A stretch of DNA of 40,000 nucleotides. Origin: Blautia faecicola. Lineage in GTDB: Bacteria; Bacillota; Clostridia; Lachnospirales; Lachnospiraceae. Numbering within the stretch: the stretch's first letter is position 1; each line of letters starts with the position of its first letter. The notes under the pieces were generated by a model. The model saw only the letters and a list, made by a program, of their open reading frames with translations, ran no database searches and had not been told where the DNA came from. Made by a program: the position numbers and the translations under genes. Below are positions 10,192-19,860 of the stretch, piece after piece. The DNA is taken from contig NZ_SDKC01000001.1 of NCBI RefSeq assembly GCF_004123145.1, positions 335,001 through 375,000 on the forward strand, given 5' to 3'.

Positions 10192-12495
10192 ATGAAAATG
10201 ATATTTGAGACGCCGGCGACTGTCTGGCAGGAGGCATTTCCGCTGGGAAACGGACGGATCGGTGCGCTGATGTTCGGGGACGGGGAGGCAGAAACGCTTT
10301 GCTTGAATGAAGATACCCTCTGGTCGGGCTATCCGGGGGATCCGCGCACCGGTATGGGATATGAGGATATCAAAAAAGCAGAAGTGTATGCAAAAGAGGG
10401 AAAGTATCTTCAGGCTGCACAGGTGCTAAATCAGGCACAGGAGACGGCAGAGGATGTAGAGATGTATGAGCCTTTCGGCACGGTACGGATTCGGTTTGAG
10501 GGAGAGCGGGAGATTGCAGATTATCAAAGAGAACTGGATCTTGAGACGGCAACTGCCCGGGTGACATATCGAAATTGCGGGAAATCGTATGAACACCGTT
10601 GCTTTTGCAGTGCACCGGCGCAGATGTTGGTGTACCGGATCCGAGCAGAGGAAGCATTTACCATAACGGTCACGGCAGAGGGCGGATTTCTTACGGGAAA
10701 CAGCTGGGACGGAAAAATATGGAAAATGCAGGGACAGATGCCGGGAAAAAGTAAGATCCCTGTGGGGGCGAAAGAAGGGGACGGCAGTGAGTTCGTTTTT
10801 TCGGAAAATCCGCAGGAAAAAGGAATGTTATATGAAGGCTGGTGTATGTTTGAGACGAAAGAGGGGGAGATCCTTCCGACAGAGATGGGAGTTCGCTGCG
10901 TCAATGTGCATGAGATTACCATGCGGATTCTAATCCGTTCCGGGTTTGCAGGAGTTTCCAGACATCCGTACACAGACGGGAAGGATCCGGCAAAGCTGTT
11001 ACTTCAGGATCAGGAGAGAGCCGGGATGCCGGTGGAAGAGTTGTGGAAAGAACATATCCGGGAGTATCAGCAGTATTTTCAGAGAGTGAAATTGACGCTT
11101 GGAGATGGCAGCAGAGACGGGATGGATCTTTCGAAACGGCTGGAACAGTATAAAAAAGACGGCGAGGATCCGGGGCTGGAGCAGCTGTTGTTTGATTATG
11201 GACGGTATCTGCTGATTTCCTGTTCCCGACCGGGCACGCAGGCGGCAAACTTGCAGGGTATCTGGAACTGCGACCGGATCCCGGCGTGGAAGAGCGATTA
11301 TACGGTAAATATCAATACCGAGATGAATTACTGGATGACCGGTCCGTGTAATCTTCACGAACTGGCAGAGCCTCTGGTGCGGATGAACCGGGAACTGCTG
11401 GAAAGTGCGAGGGAGACGGCGCAGAAATATTTTCACTGTGAAGGTGCGGCGTGTTTCCATAACGTGGATCTGTGGAGAAAGACATCACCGGCAGCAGGAC
11501 TGGCAAACTGGGCGTTCTGGCCATTTGGCGGGGCGTGGATGTGCCGGAATCTCTATGAGGAATATCTGTTTACGCAGGACAGAGAGTATTTGCAGGAGAT
11601 TTTTCCGGTGCTGGAGGAACATGCCAGATTTTGCAGCAACATGTTACAAAAGACGGATAAAGGACTGGCAGTGGTTCCGGCAACATCGCCGGAAAATTGT
11701 TTCCTGGATCAGGGAGAAGCAGTTCCGGTGGCATTGTATACAGAAAATACGCTGGCAATTATTCGAAACCTGTTCCGGGATTATCTGGAAGCATGTGAAG
11801 TATTAAAGAAAGAGAGGACTCTTTTAAAAACGATCCGTGAACAGCTGTCGGTGATCGTACCGACACAGCTGGGAAGTGACGGAAGGATTCTGGAGTGGAA
11901 TGAGGAACTCCCGGAGGCGGAAGTAGAACACAGACATTTGTCGCATCTGTATGAGTTCCATCCGGGAAGAGGAATCACGAGAAAGACGCCGGAACTTCTG
12001 GAAGGAGTGCAAAAAAGCCTGCTTGTCCGGGGCGACGAGGGAACCGGCTGGAGTCTGGCGTGGAAAATTCTGATGTGGGCAAGGATGGAAGACGGTGCGC
12101 ATGCGGCAAAACAGGTGGCGCAGATGCTGCAGGTTCGTGATCCTTTCGCGGAAATGTCCGTGCAGGGCGGCGGTGTATACCCGAACCTGTTCTGTGCACA
12201 TCCACCGTTCCAGATTGACGGAAATCTTGGATTTACCGCGGGAATCGCAGAGATGCTGCTGCAAAGCCACGGAGGAGAACTCGTGATCCTTCCGGCGGTA
12301 TCGCCGAAGTGGAAATGTGGCTCTGTACAGGGGCTGATCGCCCGGGGTGCGATTACGGTGGATATCGCGTGGGAAGGAGAGTGTGTGAACTGTTGGCTGA
12401 CGAGCAAAACAGATCAGGAAGTCCGGGTGCGTGTGAAAATGCAGGAGAGCAGGACGGTATTTTTGAAAGCCGGAAATAGAGTAAAATTTGAATAA
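10192..12495 (+). CDS. GH95 family alpha-1,2-L-fucosidase, intracellular
   Basis: A 767-residue inverting fucosidase of the GH95 family, which removes terminal alpha-1,2 fucose from H-antigen structures and 2'-fucosyllactose. The N-terminal beta domain starts with the family hallmark WQEAFPLGNGRIGALMFG (12-29) and LNEDTLWSG. The (alpha/alpha)6 barrel follows, with Asn373 and Asn375 in VNINTEMNYW (the paired asparagines that activate water), the acidic stretch around Glu568-Glu579 before HRHLSHLY, where the general acid lies, and Asp676 in PFQIDGN. Length is normal for a single-domain GH95. No signal peptide or anchor is present. It lies 154 nt after the GH29 gene on the same strand, probably one unit. 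The site before the ATG is GGGGAA, moderate. Confidence 0.94.
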   Translation: MKMIFETPATVWQEAFPLGNGRIGALMFGDGEAETLCLNEDTLWSGYPGDPRTGMGYEDIKKAEVYAKEGKYLQAAQVLNQAQETAEDVEMYEPFGTVRIRFEGEREIADYQRELDLETATARVTYRNCGKSYEHRCFCSAPAQMLVYRIRAEEAFTITVTAEGGFLTGNSWDGKIWKMQGQMPGKSKIPVGAKEGDGSEFVFSENPQEKGMLYEGWCMFETKEGEILPTEMGVRCVNVHEITMRILIRSGFAGVSRHPYTDGKDPAKLLLQDQERAGMPVEELWKEHIREYQQYFQRVKLTLGDGSRDGMDLSKRLEQYKKDGEDPGLEQLLFDYGRYLLISCSRPGTQAANLQGIWNCDRIPAWKSDYTVNINTEMNYWMTGPCNLHELAEPLVRMNRELLESARETAQKYFHCEGAACFHNVDLWRKTSPAAGLANWAFWPFGGAWMCRNLYEEYLFTQDREYLQEIFPVLEEHARFCSNMLQKTDKGLAVVPATSPENCFLDQGEAVPVALYTENTLAIIRNLFRDYLEACEVLKKERTLLKTIREQLSVIVPTQLGSDGRILEWNEELPEAEVEHRHLSHLYEFHPGRGITRKTPELLEGVQKSLLVRGDEGTGWSLAWKILMWARMEDGAHAAKQVAQMLQVRDPFAEMSVQGGGVYPNLFCAHPPFQIDGNLGFTAGIAEMLLQSHGGELVILPAVSPKWKCGSVQGLIARGAITVDIAWEGECVNCWLTSKTDQEVRVRVKMQESRTVFLKAGNRVKFE

Positions 12496-12620
12496 TTGCT
12501 TACATGCAAAGATGTCCTGCGGATAGAAAACAGAGATTTGTTTTAGCAATTAAGGGATTTCTGGTAGTTTGCGAGAAGAAAATATAACGAACCAAAATAA
12601 GGAATGCAGTTTATGAAAAA

Positions 12621-12671
12621 CAGCAGCCGGTGTATGCTTCGAATTGTTAGGGAAACATATACCGGCTGTTG
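12621..12671. terminator. Hairpin between the GH95 gene and the convergent AIM24 gene
   Basis: A 16-17 bp stem (CAGCAGCCGGTGTATG with CATATACCGGCTGTTG) is followed by ATTTATTC. It is placed where both convergent transcripts should end. Confidence 0.65.
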
Positions 12672-12763
12672 ATTTATTCAAGGGAAACGAATCAAAGTCT
12701 GCATTTGTACTAGGCAGGGATGAGTAAGGTTCCCTGTACAGTCTGGCGAATGGATTCTGCGAA

Positions 12764-13444
12764 TTAAGACTTTGACGGAATAAACGGTGCAATCGCTCCT
12801 GCTACATTCGAGATTGGCATGGTCTGGAGCCATATATGTCCCGGGCCGGTGATGACGGTGTTGAAGATGCCTTCCCCGCCAAAAAGCATATTTTTTACAC
12901 CGGGAACGGTCTGGATATCCATGGAACAGGTGGCTTCCATAGCAGCCAGATAACCGGTATCCACGATGATCTGCTGACCGGGCTGCAGGTCGTATTCGAC
13001 AACATGGCCGTCAAATTCTAGGAATACCATCCCTTCTCCGGCAAGGCGCTGCATGATAAATCCCTCACCGCCGAAGAGTCCGGAACCGAAGCGTTTCTGG
13101 AAGAAAACAGAAAGGTTTACCCCGGCTTCGGAAGCGAGAAAACCGGACTTCTGTACAATCAGTTCCCGCCCGGGGGAAATCTGGTAAGGAAGAATACTTC
13201 CCGGGAAGCAGGAGGCAAAAGCAATCATGCCGGGACCGCCCTGGGCAGTATAGATATTCTGAAACATGGATTCACCGGAAAACATCCGTCCGAAAGCTTT
13301 TCCGATGCCGCCGTTGGTAGAAGTTGCCATGTGCATGTTCGGTGACATCCAGCTCATGGCTCCTTTTTCTGTGATCATTTTTTCACCGCCGTCCAGATAA
13401 CAGATAACAACGGGTAAAGTGTCGCCTTGAATTTCATAACGCAT
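12764..13444 (-). CDS. AIM24/TIGR00266 family protein
   Basis: A 226-residue soluble protein of the AIM24 family, a beta-rich trimer-forming fold related to tryptophan-RNA-binding attenuator-like barrels. Features seen: regularly spaced glycines, SWMSPNMHM (31-39), FASCFPGSILPYQI in the middle, LFGGEGFIMQ (about 124-133) and the second GGEGIFNTVITGPGHIWLQT near the end. This duplicated GGEG block is typical. The molecular role in bacteria is unknown; the yeast namesake acts in mitochondrial inner-membrane organisation, which says little here. The start ATG is behind AGGAGGT. It is monocistronic, and a copy of the 53-bp repeat sits 28 nt upstream, inside the promoter region. Confidence 0.88.
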   Translation of the reverse strand: MRYEIQGDTLPVVICYLDGGEKMITEKGAMSWMSPNMHMATSTNGGIGKAFGRMFSGESMFQNIYTAQGGPGMIAFASCFPGSILPYQISPGRELIVQKSGFLASEAGVNLSVFFQKRFGSGLFGGEGFIMQRLAGEGMVFLEFDGHVVEYDLQPGQQIIVDTGYLAAMEATCSMDIQTVPGVKNMLFGGEGIFNTVITGPGHIWLQTMPISNVAGAIAPFIPSKS

Positions 13445-13471
13445 AATATGTACCTCCTGTATAGAAAATTT

Positions 13472-13524
13472 GCAGCTGTTCAGTTATGAGCAAGTAGCGA
13501 AGCGGATTGCGAATATCCGCTTGA
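13472..13524. repeat. 53-bp dispersed repeat, copy 2
   Basis: This is the second copy of the unit at 4888-4940 (48/53 identical). It includes GCGGATTGCGAATATCCGC, an imperfect palindrome able to form a small hairpin. It lies just upstream of the minus-strand AIM24 gene, as copy 1 lies upstream of the DUF3783 gene. Confidence 0.8.
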
Positions 13525-13667
13525 ATGAGTTCCGGAGTTTTTTACATCCTGCCTGGAACAGTGAAAATCATGGTTATGATGATGTTTCTACTGGTATTAT
13601 ATCAAAGTAGACAGCTGGATGATATGGAATTAAGAAAAAAGTAAACAATAAAATTTGAAAAAAATGT

Positions 13668-13696
13668 TTGACAAATATATATGTATGTGGTAATTT
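13668..13696 (+). promoter_or_regulatory. Promoter of the trp operon
   Basis: A consensus TTGACA (13668-13673), a 17-nt spacer and TAATTT (13691-13696). It lies about 30 nt before the T-box stem I. Confidence 0.8.
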
Positions 13697-13727
13697 ATAG
13701 AAAAGTTTAGTGTAGTAAACCGTTGAA

Positions 13728-14007
13728 GCGGAGATCAAAGCAGTTATGCGCGCACAGAGAGTCCGGGAGGGTGAGAGCCGGGTGGAGATGCAGATTGCCA
13801 AATGGACCGCTGAGGGCGCAGTGAACAGTCATTATTTCGAATCGGCTCAGTATTCTGCGACGTGGGGCATACGTCAGTTGCCGGGAATATGCAGGTATTC
13901 CGCGAAGCGCACAGTGCAAACTGTGAAACAAGGTGGTACCGCGGGTAGTTTATCATACGCTCGTCCTTGACAGAAGAACAAGTTTCTGTCGAGGGCGGGC
14001 GTTTTTT
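13728..14007 (+). promoter_or_regulatory. Tryptophan T-box riboswitch leader
   Basis: Stem I includes the AGAGA motif (13756-13760) and the GTCCGGGAGGGTGAGAGCCGGG hairpin region (13761-13782). A TGG codon at 13803-13805 sits where the specifier loop is expected and fits tRNA-Trp. The T-box bulge AAGGTGGTACCGCGG is at 13930-13944. It is followed by an intrinsic terminator (13958-13974 paired with 13985-14001, then six T). Uncharged tRNA-Trp should favour antitermination and expression of the trp genes. The specifier assignment is from position and context, not from a folded model. Confidence 0.93.
13958..14007 (+). terminator. T-box terminator hairpin
   Basis: A 17-bp stem with several G-U pairs and a 10-nt loop is followed by TTTTTT. 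It is mutually exclusive with the antiterminator that uses the T-box sequence at 13930-13944. Confidence 0.9.
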
Positions 14008-14108
14008 CGCGTTGTGCATCAATAATTGATCCTGTGGATCTATATATTACCTTGACAGAAAAACAAAGGGAAAGACAGTAAAAGAAAAGATTTACAGGAG
14101 GTGCCCGA

Positions 14109-15587
14109 ATGTATCCAACATTAGAAAAGGTAAAAGAAATTGCAGCCAGTGGACAGTATCGCAGAGTTCCCGTATGTAAAGAGTTATATGCGGATCGATA
14201 TACACCCGTAGAAGTGATGCGGGTTTTGCGGAAAGCAAGTAAACATTGTTATCTGTTAGAGAGTGCCAGCCAGACGGAGGTATGGGGAAGATTTTCTTTT
14301 CTCGGTTATGAGCCGGCGATGGAGATCACCTGTACGGATGGTCTTCTGAACATCCGAAAAACCGGGGAAGATGCGGTTGTGACAAAGAAAGTAGAACATC
14401 CGGGCGATACTCTGCGGGAGATCATTCAGGAATATAAAACACCGGTGATGGAAGAATTTCCACCATTTACCGGCGGGCTGGTAGGGTACTTTTCCTATGA
14501 CTATATCAAATACAGCGAACAGAAATTAAAACTCGAAGATAAAGAGCAGCAGGATTTCAGGGATATGGATCTGATGTTGTTCGATCAGGTGATTGCCTTT
14601 GATCATTACCGTCAGAAAGTGTTGCTGATCGCCGGAGTGATGACCGATGATCTGGAAGCGTCTTATCAGAAGGCAGAAGGAAAACTGGAAGAGATGGCAC
14701 AGCTTCTGAAAACCGGACCGCATATGGAATTCGAAAAACTGAAGCTGGAGTCCGATATCCGGCCACAGTTCCCGGAAGCGGAATATTGTGAGATGGTGGA
14801 GAAAGCCAAACATTACATCCGTGAGGGTGATATTTTCCAGGTGGTATTATCGAATCCGATGCGGGCGAAAGTGACAGGAAATCTTTTCGATACCTACCGG
14901 GTGCTGAGGGCGACAAACCCATCTCCGTATATGTTCTATTTTTCCAGCGACGATATTGAGATTGCGGGAGCATCTCCGGAGACTCTGGTAAAACTGGAAG
15001 CCGGGAATCTGAGTACTTTCCCGTTGGCCGGAACCAGACCGAGAGGAAAGACAAGGGAAGAAGACAGGGAACTGGAAGCCGGACTTTTAAAAGATGAAAA
15101 AGAACGGGCAGAACACAACATGCTGGTGGATCTGGGAAGAAATGATATCGGAAAGATCAGTAAGATTGGCAGTGTGAAAGTGGAAAAATACATGTGTGTG
15201 GAACATTTTTCACATGTCATGCATCTTGGTTCTACGGTAGTCGGAGATCTGCGAGAGGATAAAGATGCGGTGGATGCCGTTGATGCGATCCTGCCGGCTG
15301 GAACACTCTCCGGAGCACCGAAGTTCCGGGCCTGTCAGATCATCGAAGAACTGGAACACAGCAAACGTGGTATCTACGGTGGGGCGATCGGTTATCTGGA
15401 TTTTACAGGAAATCTGGATACCTGTATCGCGATCCGCCTGGTTTATAAAAAGAAAGGTGAAATCTGTATTCGTTCCGGTGCCGGTATCGTGGCGGACAGC
15501 GTACCGGAGAAAGAATTTGAAGAATGCTGCAACAAGGCACGGGCCGTGGTTCAGGCAATTGCACAGGCACAGGAGGGATTGGAATGA
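14109..15587 (+). CDS. trpE: Anthranilate synthase component I
   Basis: A 492-residue enzyme that, with TrpG, converts chorismate and glutamine to anthranilate, the committed step of tryptophan synthesis. The N-terminal domain has the LLES motif (49-52) that binds tryptophan for feedback inhibition. The chorismate-binding domain shows SPETLVKLE, PLAGTRPRGKTREED, GRNDIGKI, a LPAGTLSGAPK block and IYGGAIGYLD. Everything expected is present, so I see no reason to call it a PabB or isochorismate synthase. The start is behind AGGAGGTG. It is first in a seven-gene trp operon, about 100 nt after the T-box terminator, and its stop overlaps the trpG start (ATGA). Confidence 0.97.
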   Translation: MYPTLEKVKEIAASGQYRRVPVCKELYADRYTPVEVMRVLRKASKHCYLLESASQTEVWGRFSFLGYEPAMEITCTDGLLNIRKTGEDAVVTKKVEHPGDTLREIIQEYKTPVMEEFPPFTGGLVGYFSYDYIKYSEQKLKLEDKEQQDFRDMDLMLFDQVIAFDHYRQKVLLIAGVMTDDLEASYQKAEGKLEEMAQLLKTGPHMEFEKLKLESDIRPQFPEAEYCEMVEKAKHYIREGDIFQVVLSNPMRAKVTGNLFDTYRVLRATNPSPYMFYFSSDDIEIAGASPETLVKLEAGNLSTFPLAGTRPRGKTREEDRELEAGLLKDEKERAEHNMLVDLGRNDIGKISKIGSVKVEKYMCVEHFSHVMHLGSTVVGDLREDKDAVDAVDAILPAGTLSGAPKFRACQIIEELEHSKRGIYGGAIGYLDFTGNLDTCIAIRLVYKKKGEICIRSGAGIVADSVPEKEFEECCNKARAVVQAIAQAQEGLE

Positions 15588-16171
15588 TAGTACTGATTGA
15601 TAATTACGACAGTTTTTCTTATAACTTATATCAGCTGATCGGTTCCGTGGAGCCGGATATCAAAGTCGTGCGAAACGATGCATATACGGTGGAAGAGATC
15701 GAGGCGATGAAACCGGAAGCCATCATCCTTTCTCCGGGACCCGGAAAACCGTCCGATGCAGGAATCTGTATTGAGGCGATCCGGTATTTTGCCGGAAAGG
15801 TTCCGGTCTTTGGTGTGTGTCTGGGACATCAGGCAATCTGCGAAGCATTTGGTGGAACGGTGTCCTATGCGAAAGAACTGATGCACGGAAAACAGAAAGA
15901 GATTCATCAGATCGGTGAAAATCAGCTGTTTCAGGGGTTGCCGGAGACATTTCCGGCAGCGCGGTATCACTCACTGGCAGCATTAAAGGAAGAACTGCCG
16001 GAAGAACTGAAAGTGACTGCGGAGTCGGAAGACGGAGAAGTGATGGCGGTAGAACACACAAAATATCCGATCTACGGTGTACAGTTTCACCCGGAATCGG
16101 TGATGACACCGGATGGCAAGATTATGATAGAGAACTTTATGGATGTAGTCAGAGGAGGAAGAGAACAATGA
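15584..16171 (+). CDS. trpG: Anthranilate synthase component II (glutamine amidotransferase)
   Basis: A 195-residue class I glutamine amidotransferase that feeds ammonia to TrpE. It shows [12 protein letters not shown] (4-15), the oxyanion loop SPGPGKP (50-56), the nucleophile Cys79 in GVCLGHQA, and His169/Glu171 in GVQFHPES. It is not fused to TrpD, unlike in some enterobacteria. The start ATG 15584 overlaps the trpE stop in ATGA with AGGAGG 8-13 nt upstream; a longer frame to 15524 would lie inside trpE and is rejected. In many Firmicutes this subunit may also serve PabB. Confidence 0.96.
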   Translation: MIVLIDNYDSFSYNLYQLIGSVEPDIKVVRNDAYTVEEIEAMKPEAIILSPGPGKPSDAGICIEAIRYFAGKVPVFGVCLGHQAICEAFGGTVSYAKELMHGKQKEIHQIGENQLFQGLPETFPAARYHSLAALKEELPEELKVTAESEDGEVMAVEHTKYPIYGVQFHPESVMTPDGKIMIENFMDVVRGGREQ

Positions 16172-17181
16172 TCAAAGAAGCAATTATCAAAGTGGCAAAA
16201 AAAGAAGATCTGACATATGAAGAATCAAAAGCTGTTATGAATGAGATCATGGATGGAGAAACTTCTCAGGTACAGACGGCGGCATATCTGACAGCCTTAG
16301 CTATGAAGGGTGAAACCATTGATGAGATCACAGGATCTGCCGAAGGTATGCGTTCCCATGCCCTGCAGTTAAAACATGATATGGATGTCCTGGAGATTGT
16401 CGGTACCGGTGGGGACGGTTCCAATTCTTTTAATATTTCCACAACCGCTTCTCTGGTCATCGCAGCAGGTGGTGTTCCGGTAGCAAAACATGGAAACCGT
16501 GCGGCATCTTCCAAATCAGGAGCAGCGGATGTACTGGAAGCCCTGGGTGTAAAGATCACGCTGACACCGGAACAGAGTGAAAAAATACTGGAAAAGATCG
16601 GGATCTGTTTCCTGTTTGCACAGACTTATCACACCGCGATGAAATATGTGGCACCGGTCAGAAAAGAACTGGGTATCCGCACAGTGTTTAACATTCTCGG
16701 CCCGCTAACGAACCCGGCAAATGCAAACATGCAGATCATGGGCGTCTACAGTGAAGAGCTGGTAGAGCCGATGGCACAGGTTCTGGTGAAACTGGGCGTG
16801 AAAAAGGGTATGGTTGTGTATGGTACGGACAGCCTGGATGAGATCTCGATGAGTGCACCGACTGCTGTGTGTGAGATCTGTGATGGTAAATTAGCTCCTT
16901 ATGAGATAGTTCCGGAACAGTTCGGTTACAAAAAATGCGAGAAAGACGAGTTAAAAGGTGACACTCCGCAGGAAAATGCGACCATCACCCGAGCAATCCT
17001 CGATGGCAGTGAACAGGGGGCGAAACGACAGGCCGTGTGCATGAACGCCGGAGCCGCTCTGTATGTGGCAGGAAAAGCAGGGACACTGGAAGAAGGTGTA
17101 CGTCTGGCAGAGCAACTGATCGACAGCGGTGCAGCACTGAAGAAACTGGAAACATTCATTCGGGAGAGTAATGAAGCATGA
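16168..17181 (+). CDS. trpD: Anthranilate phosphoribosyltransferase
   Basis: A 337-residue enzyme that joins anthranilate to PRPP to give phosphoribosyl-anthranilate. Seen: the N-terminal helical domain, the PRPP/Mg loop [14 protein letters not shown] (79-92), [21 protein letters not shown] (107-127), [17 protein letters not shown], and the acidic GTDSLDEIS segment. Length is normal. It overlaps trpG and trpC by ATGA four-base junctions on both sides, which indicates tight translational coupling. Confidence 0.97.
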   Translation: MIKEAIIKVAKKEDLTYEESKAVMNEIMDGETSQVQTAAYLTALAMKGETIDEITGSAEGMRSHALQLKHDMDVLEIVGTGGDGSNSFNISTTASLVIAAGGVPVAKHGNRAASSKSGAADVLEALGVKITLTPEQSEKILEKIGICFLFAQTYHTAMKYVAPVRKELGIRTVFNILGPLTNPANANMQIMGVYSEELVEPMAQVLVKLGVKKGMVVYGTDSLDEISMSAPTAVCEICDGKLAPYEIVPEQFGYKKCEKDELKGDTPQENATITRAILDGSEQGAKRQAVCMNAGAALYVAGKAGTLEEGVRLAEQLIDSGAALKKLETFIRESNEA

Positions 17182-17984
17182 ATATATTAGAAGAAATTGC
17201 AGGAAAGACAAGAGAGCGGATTGACCAGGAAAAAGGTAAGGTATCTGTTGCAGAATTAAAGGAAAGGATCCGGGACCGGGAACAGAATCCGGCGATTCTT
17301 CCGACACTGTCTTTTTATCAGGCATTGAAAAAAGAAGGGATGTCCTATATCTGTGAGGTGAAGAAAGCATCTCCGTCAAAAGGACTGATCGCACCGGATT
17401 TTCCGTATGTGGAGATCGCGAAGGAATATGAGGCAGCAGGAGCATCGGCGATTTCCTGTCTGACAGAACCGTTTTATTTTCAGGGATCCGACCGGTATCT
17501 GGAAGAGATCACAGCGGCAGTGAATATTCCGGTACTCCGGAAAGATTTTACAGTAGATGAGTATATGATCTATCAGGCGAAAGCCTTTGGGGCATCAGCA
17601 GTACTTCTGATCTGTGCGATCCTTGATGATGTACAGCTGAGAGAGTACCGGCAGCTGGCAGAAAGTCTGGGGCTGGATGCGCTGGTGGAAGCACATGATG
17701 AGCGGGAAGTAGAGCGGGCATTGGAAGCCGGAGCGAAGATCGTAGGAGTCAATAACCGGGATCTTCGGACATTCCGGGTGGATATGAATAACAGCATCCG
17801 GCTGCGGAATCTGGCACCGGAGGAAGTGGTCTTTGTATCAGAAAGCGGAATCAGGACGAGTGCAGATATCAACCTGTTATATGATAACCGGGTGGATGCC
17901 GTGCTGATCGGAGAAACGCTGATGCGAAGCCCGGATAAAAAGGCGATGCTTGAGACGCTGAACGGAAAACCACTTTCCCGGTAA
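17178..17984 (+). CDS. trpC: Indole-3-glycerol phosphate synthase
   Basis: A 268-residue TIM-barrel enzyme that closes the indole ring from carboxyphenylamino-deoxyribulose phosphate. Seen: [13 protein letters not shown] with the catalytic lysines (about 58-69), [15 protein letters not shown] with the third lysine (about 120-128), [26 protein letters not shown] and VLIGETLM. It is separate from TrpF. It overlaps trpD by four bases, and trpF starts 78 nt later. Confidence 0.97.
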   Translation: MNILEEIAGKTRERIDQEKGKVSVAELKERIRDREQNPAILPTLSFYQALKKEGMSYICEVKKASPSKGLIAPDFPYVEIAKEYEAAGASAISCLTEPFYFQGSDRYLEEITAAVNIPVLRKDFTVDEYMIYQAKAFGASAVLLICAILDDVQLREYRQLAESLGLDALVEAHDEREVERALEAGAKIVGVNNRDLRTFRVDMNNSIRLRNLAPEEVVFVSESGIRTSADINLLYDNRVDAVLIGETLMRSPDKKAMLETLNGKPLSR

Positions 17985-18062
17985 ATGAGAGAGCGGATGC
18001 GGGTAAGGAAGGGAAATCCTTATAACGCGTATCGGGGTAAAAAGCAGCAGGAGAGATTAAGC

Positions 18063-18689
18063 ATGAGCAGAATAAAAATATGCGGTCTGCGGCGGCCGGA
18101 GGATATCGCGGCGGTTAATGAGGCAAGGCCGGATTATTGTGGATTTATTGTGGAATATCCCAAAAGCAGACGGAGTATCGACCGGGCAACATTACGGGAA
18201 CTGGTACGGGGACTGCGGGAGGAAATTGTTCCGGTAGGTGTATTTGTCAATGCACCGAAAGAGCTGGTGGCAGAGCTTCTCGAGGAGGGAACGATACAGA
18301 TAGCACAGCTTCACGGACAGGAACCGAAGGAATATATACAGGAATTAAAGGTACTGACAGAAAAACCGCTGATTCAGGCATTTTCCATAAAGTCGAAGGA
18401 AGATGTGGAGCGGGCCCGGGAGAGTGTGGCGGATTATATTTTACTGGATCAGGGAAGCGGCGGAACGGGAAAAGTGTTTGACTGGTCTCTGGTGGGTGAA
18501 GTCGGACGACCGTATTTTCTGGCCGGAGGTCTCGATGTGGAAAATCTGCGGGAAGCGATCGGGCTGCTTCATCCATGGGCGGTGGATCTGAGCAGCAGTC
18601 TGGAGATTGATGGAATAAAAAATGCCGGACGGATCTGTCAGGCAGTGGAAATAGTAAGAATGGAGGAAACAAAAGATGTCAAAAGGTAG
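18063..18689 (+). CDS. trpF: Phosphoribosylanthranilate isomerase
   Basis: A 208-residue TIM barrel that isomerises phosphoribosyl-anthranilate. Seen: [11 protein letters not shown] with the catalytic Cys near the N-terminus, [13 protein letters not shown] (usual form GFxFxPxSxR), [30 protein letters not shown] with the catalytic Asp, [11 protein letters not shown] and a VDLSSSLE ending. The start ATG 18063 is chosen because GGAGAG lies 7 nt upstream. A frame open from 17985, directly after the trpC stop, would add 26 basic residues outside the family's normal start. Its chain is more divergent than its neighbours but all key blocks remain. Confidence 0.94.
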   Translation: MSRIKICGLRRPEDIAAVNEARPDYCGFIVEYPKSRRSIDRATLRELVRGLREEIVPVGVFVNAPKELVAELLEEGTIQIAQLHGQEPKEYIQELKVLTEKPLIQAFSIKSKEDVERARESVADYILLDQGSGGTGKVFDWSLVGEVGRPYFLAGGLDVENLREAIGLLHPWAVDLSSSLEIDGIKNAGRICQAVEIVRMEETKDVKR

Positions 18690-19860
18690 ATTTGGAGTAC
18701 ATGGCGGACAGTATATTCCGGAGACGCTGATGAATGCGGTTCTGGAACTGGAGGAAGCCTACAATCATTATAAAAATGACCCGGAGTTCAACCGGGAACT
18801 GGCGGAGCTTCTGAATGAATATGCGGGAAGACCGTCCAGGCTGTACTATGCGGCTCATATGACAGAGGATCTCGGCGGGGCAAAAGTGTATCTGAAGAGA
18901 GAAGATCTGAACCATACCGGTGCACATAAGATTAATAACGTGCTGGGGCAGGTACTGCTGGCAAAGAAAATGGGAAAAACCCGTGTGATCGCAGAGACAG
19001 GAGCCGGTCAGCATGGGGTGGCGACAGCTACCGCAGCTGCCATGATGGGTATGGAATGTGAAGTATTTATGGGAAAAGAGGATACGGAGCGTCAGGCGCT
19101 GAACGTGTATCGGATGCGCCTTCTGGGAGCAAAAGTTCATGCGGTTACTTCCGGAACTGCCACGTTAAAAGATGCGGTTTCCGAGACCATGAGAGAGTGG
19201 ACCAACCGGATCGCGGACACGCATTATGTACTGGGTTCTGCGATGGGACCGCATCCGTTCCCGACGATTGTCAGAGATTTTCAGGCGGTAATCTCCAAGG
19301 AGATCAAGGAGCAGATCCTGGAGAAAGAGGGACGGCTTCCGGATGCTGTTCTGGCGTGTGTCGGCGGCGGATCGAATGCGATCGGAACCTTTTATAATTT
19401 TATCGAAGATGACGGTGTACGTCTGATCGGCTGTGAGGCAGCAGGACGGGGTATCAATACGGCAGAAACTGCAGCAACGATCGCTACCGGAAAGCTGGGT
19501 ATCTTCCATGGAATGAAATCTTATTTCTGCCAGGATGAATATGGTCAGATCGCACCGGTATATTCGATCTCAGCCGGACTGGATTATCCGGGTGTGGGAC
19601 CGGAGCATGCCCATCTGTATGACACCGGACGTGCGGAATATGTGCCGGTCACGGATGATGAGGCAGTAGATGCCTTTGAATATTTGTCTAAGGTGGAAGG
19701 TATTATCCCGGCGATCGAGAGTGCCCATGCAGTTGCATATGCGAAGAAGCTGGTGCCGACGATGGGAAAGGATCAGATTGTAGTAATTACCATCTCCGGA
19801 AGGGGAGATAAAGACTGTGCAGCGATTGCCCGCTACAGAGGGGAGGATATCCATGAATAA
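18676..19860 (+). CDS. trpB: Tryptophan synthase beta subunit
   Basis: A 394-residue PLP enzyme that joins indole and serine to make tryptophan. Seen: the N-terminal [32 protein letters not shown] with the PLP lysine Lys85, [13 protein letters not shown] with the catalytic Glu, the phosphate cup GGGSNAIG, and the C-terminal TISGRGDKD. This is a TrpB1-type chain suited to work with TrpA, not the stand-alone TrpB2 type. It overlaps trpF by 14 nt with GGAGGA before the ATG. Confidence 0.98.
   Translation: MSKGRFGVHGGQYIPETLMNAVLELEEAYNHYKNDPEFNRELAELLNEYAGRPSRLYYAAHMTEDLGGAKVYLKREDLNHTGAHKINNVLGQVLLAKKMGKTRVIAETGAGQHGVATATAAAMMGMECEVFMGKEDTERQALNVYRMRLLGAKVHAVTSGTATLKDAVSETMREWTNRIADTHYVLGSAMGPHPFPTIVRDFQAVISKEIKEQILEKEGRLPDAVLACVGGGSNAIGTFYNFIEDDGVRLIGCEAAGRGINTAETAATIATGKLGIFHGMKSYFCQDEYGQIAPVYSISAGLDYPGVGPEHAHLYDTGRAEYVPVTDDEAVDAFEYLSKVEGIIPAIESAHAVAYAKKLVPTMGKDQIVVITISGRGDKDCAAIARYRGEDIHE

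Noticed and set aside
15524-15583. A 20-residue N-terminal extension of trpG
   Set aside because: It overlaps trpE, lacks a ribosome site and is absent from the family; ATG 15584 has AGGAGG upstream.
17985-18062. A 26-residue extension of trpF starting right at the trpC stop
   Set aside because: The residues are basic and unlike the family start, and a good ribosome site precedes ATG 18063.
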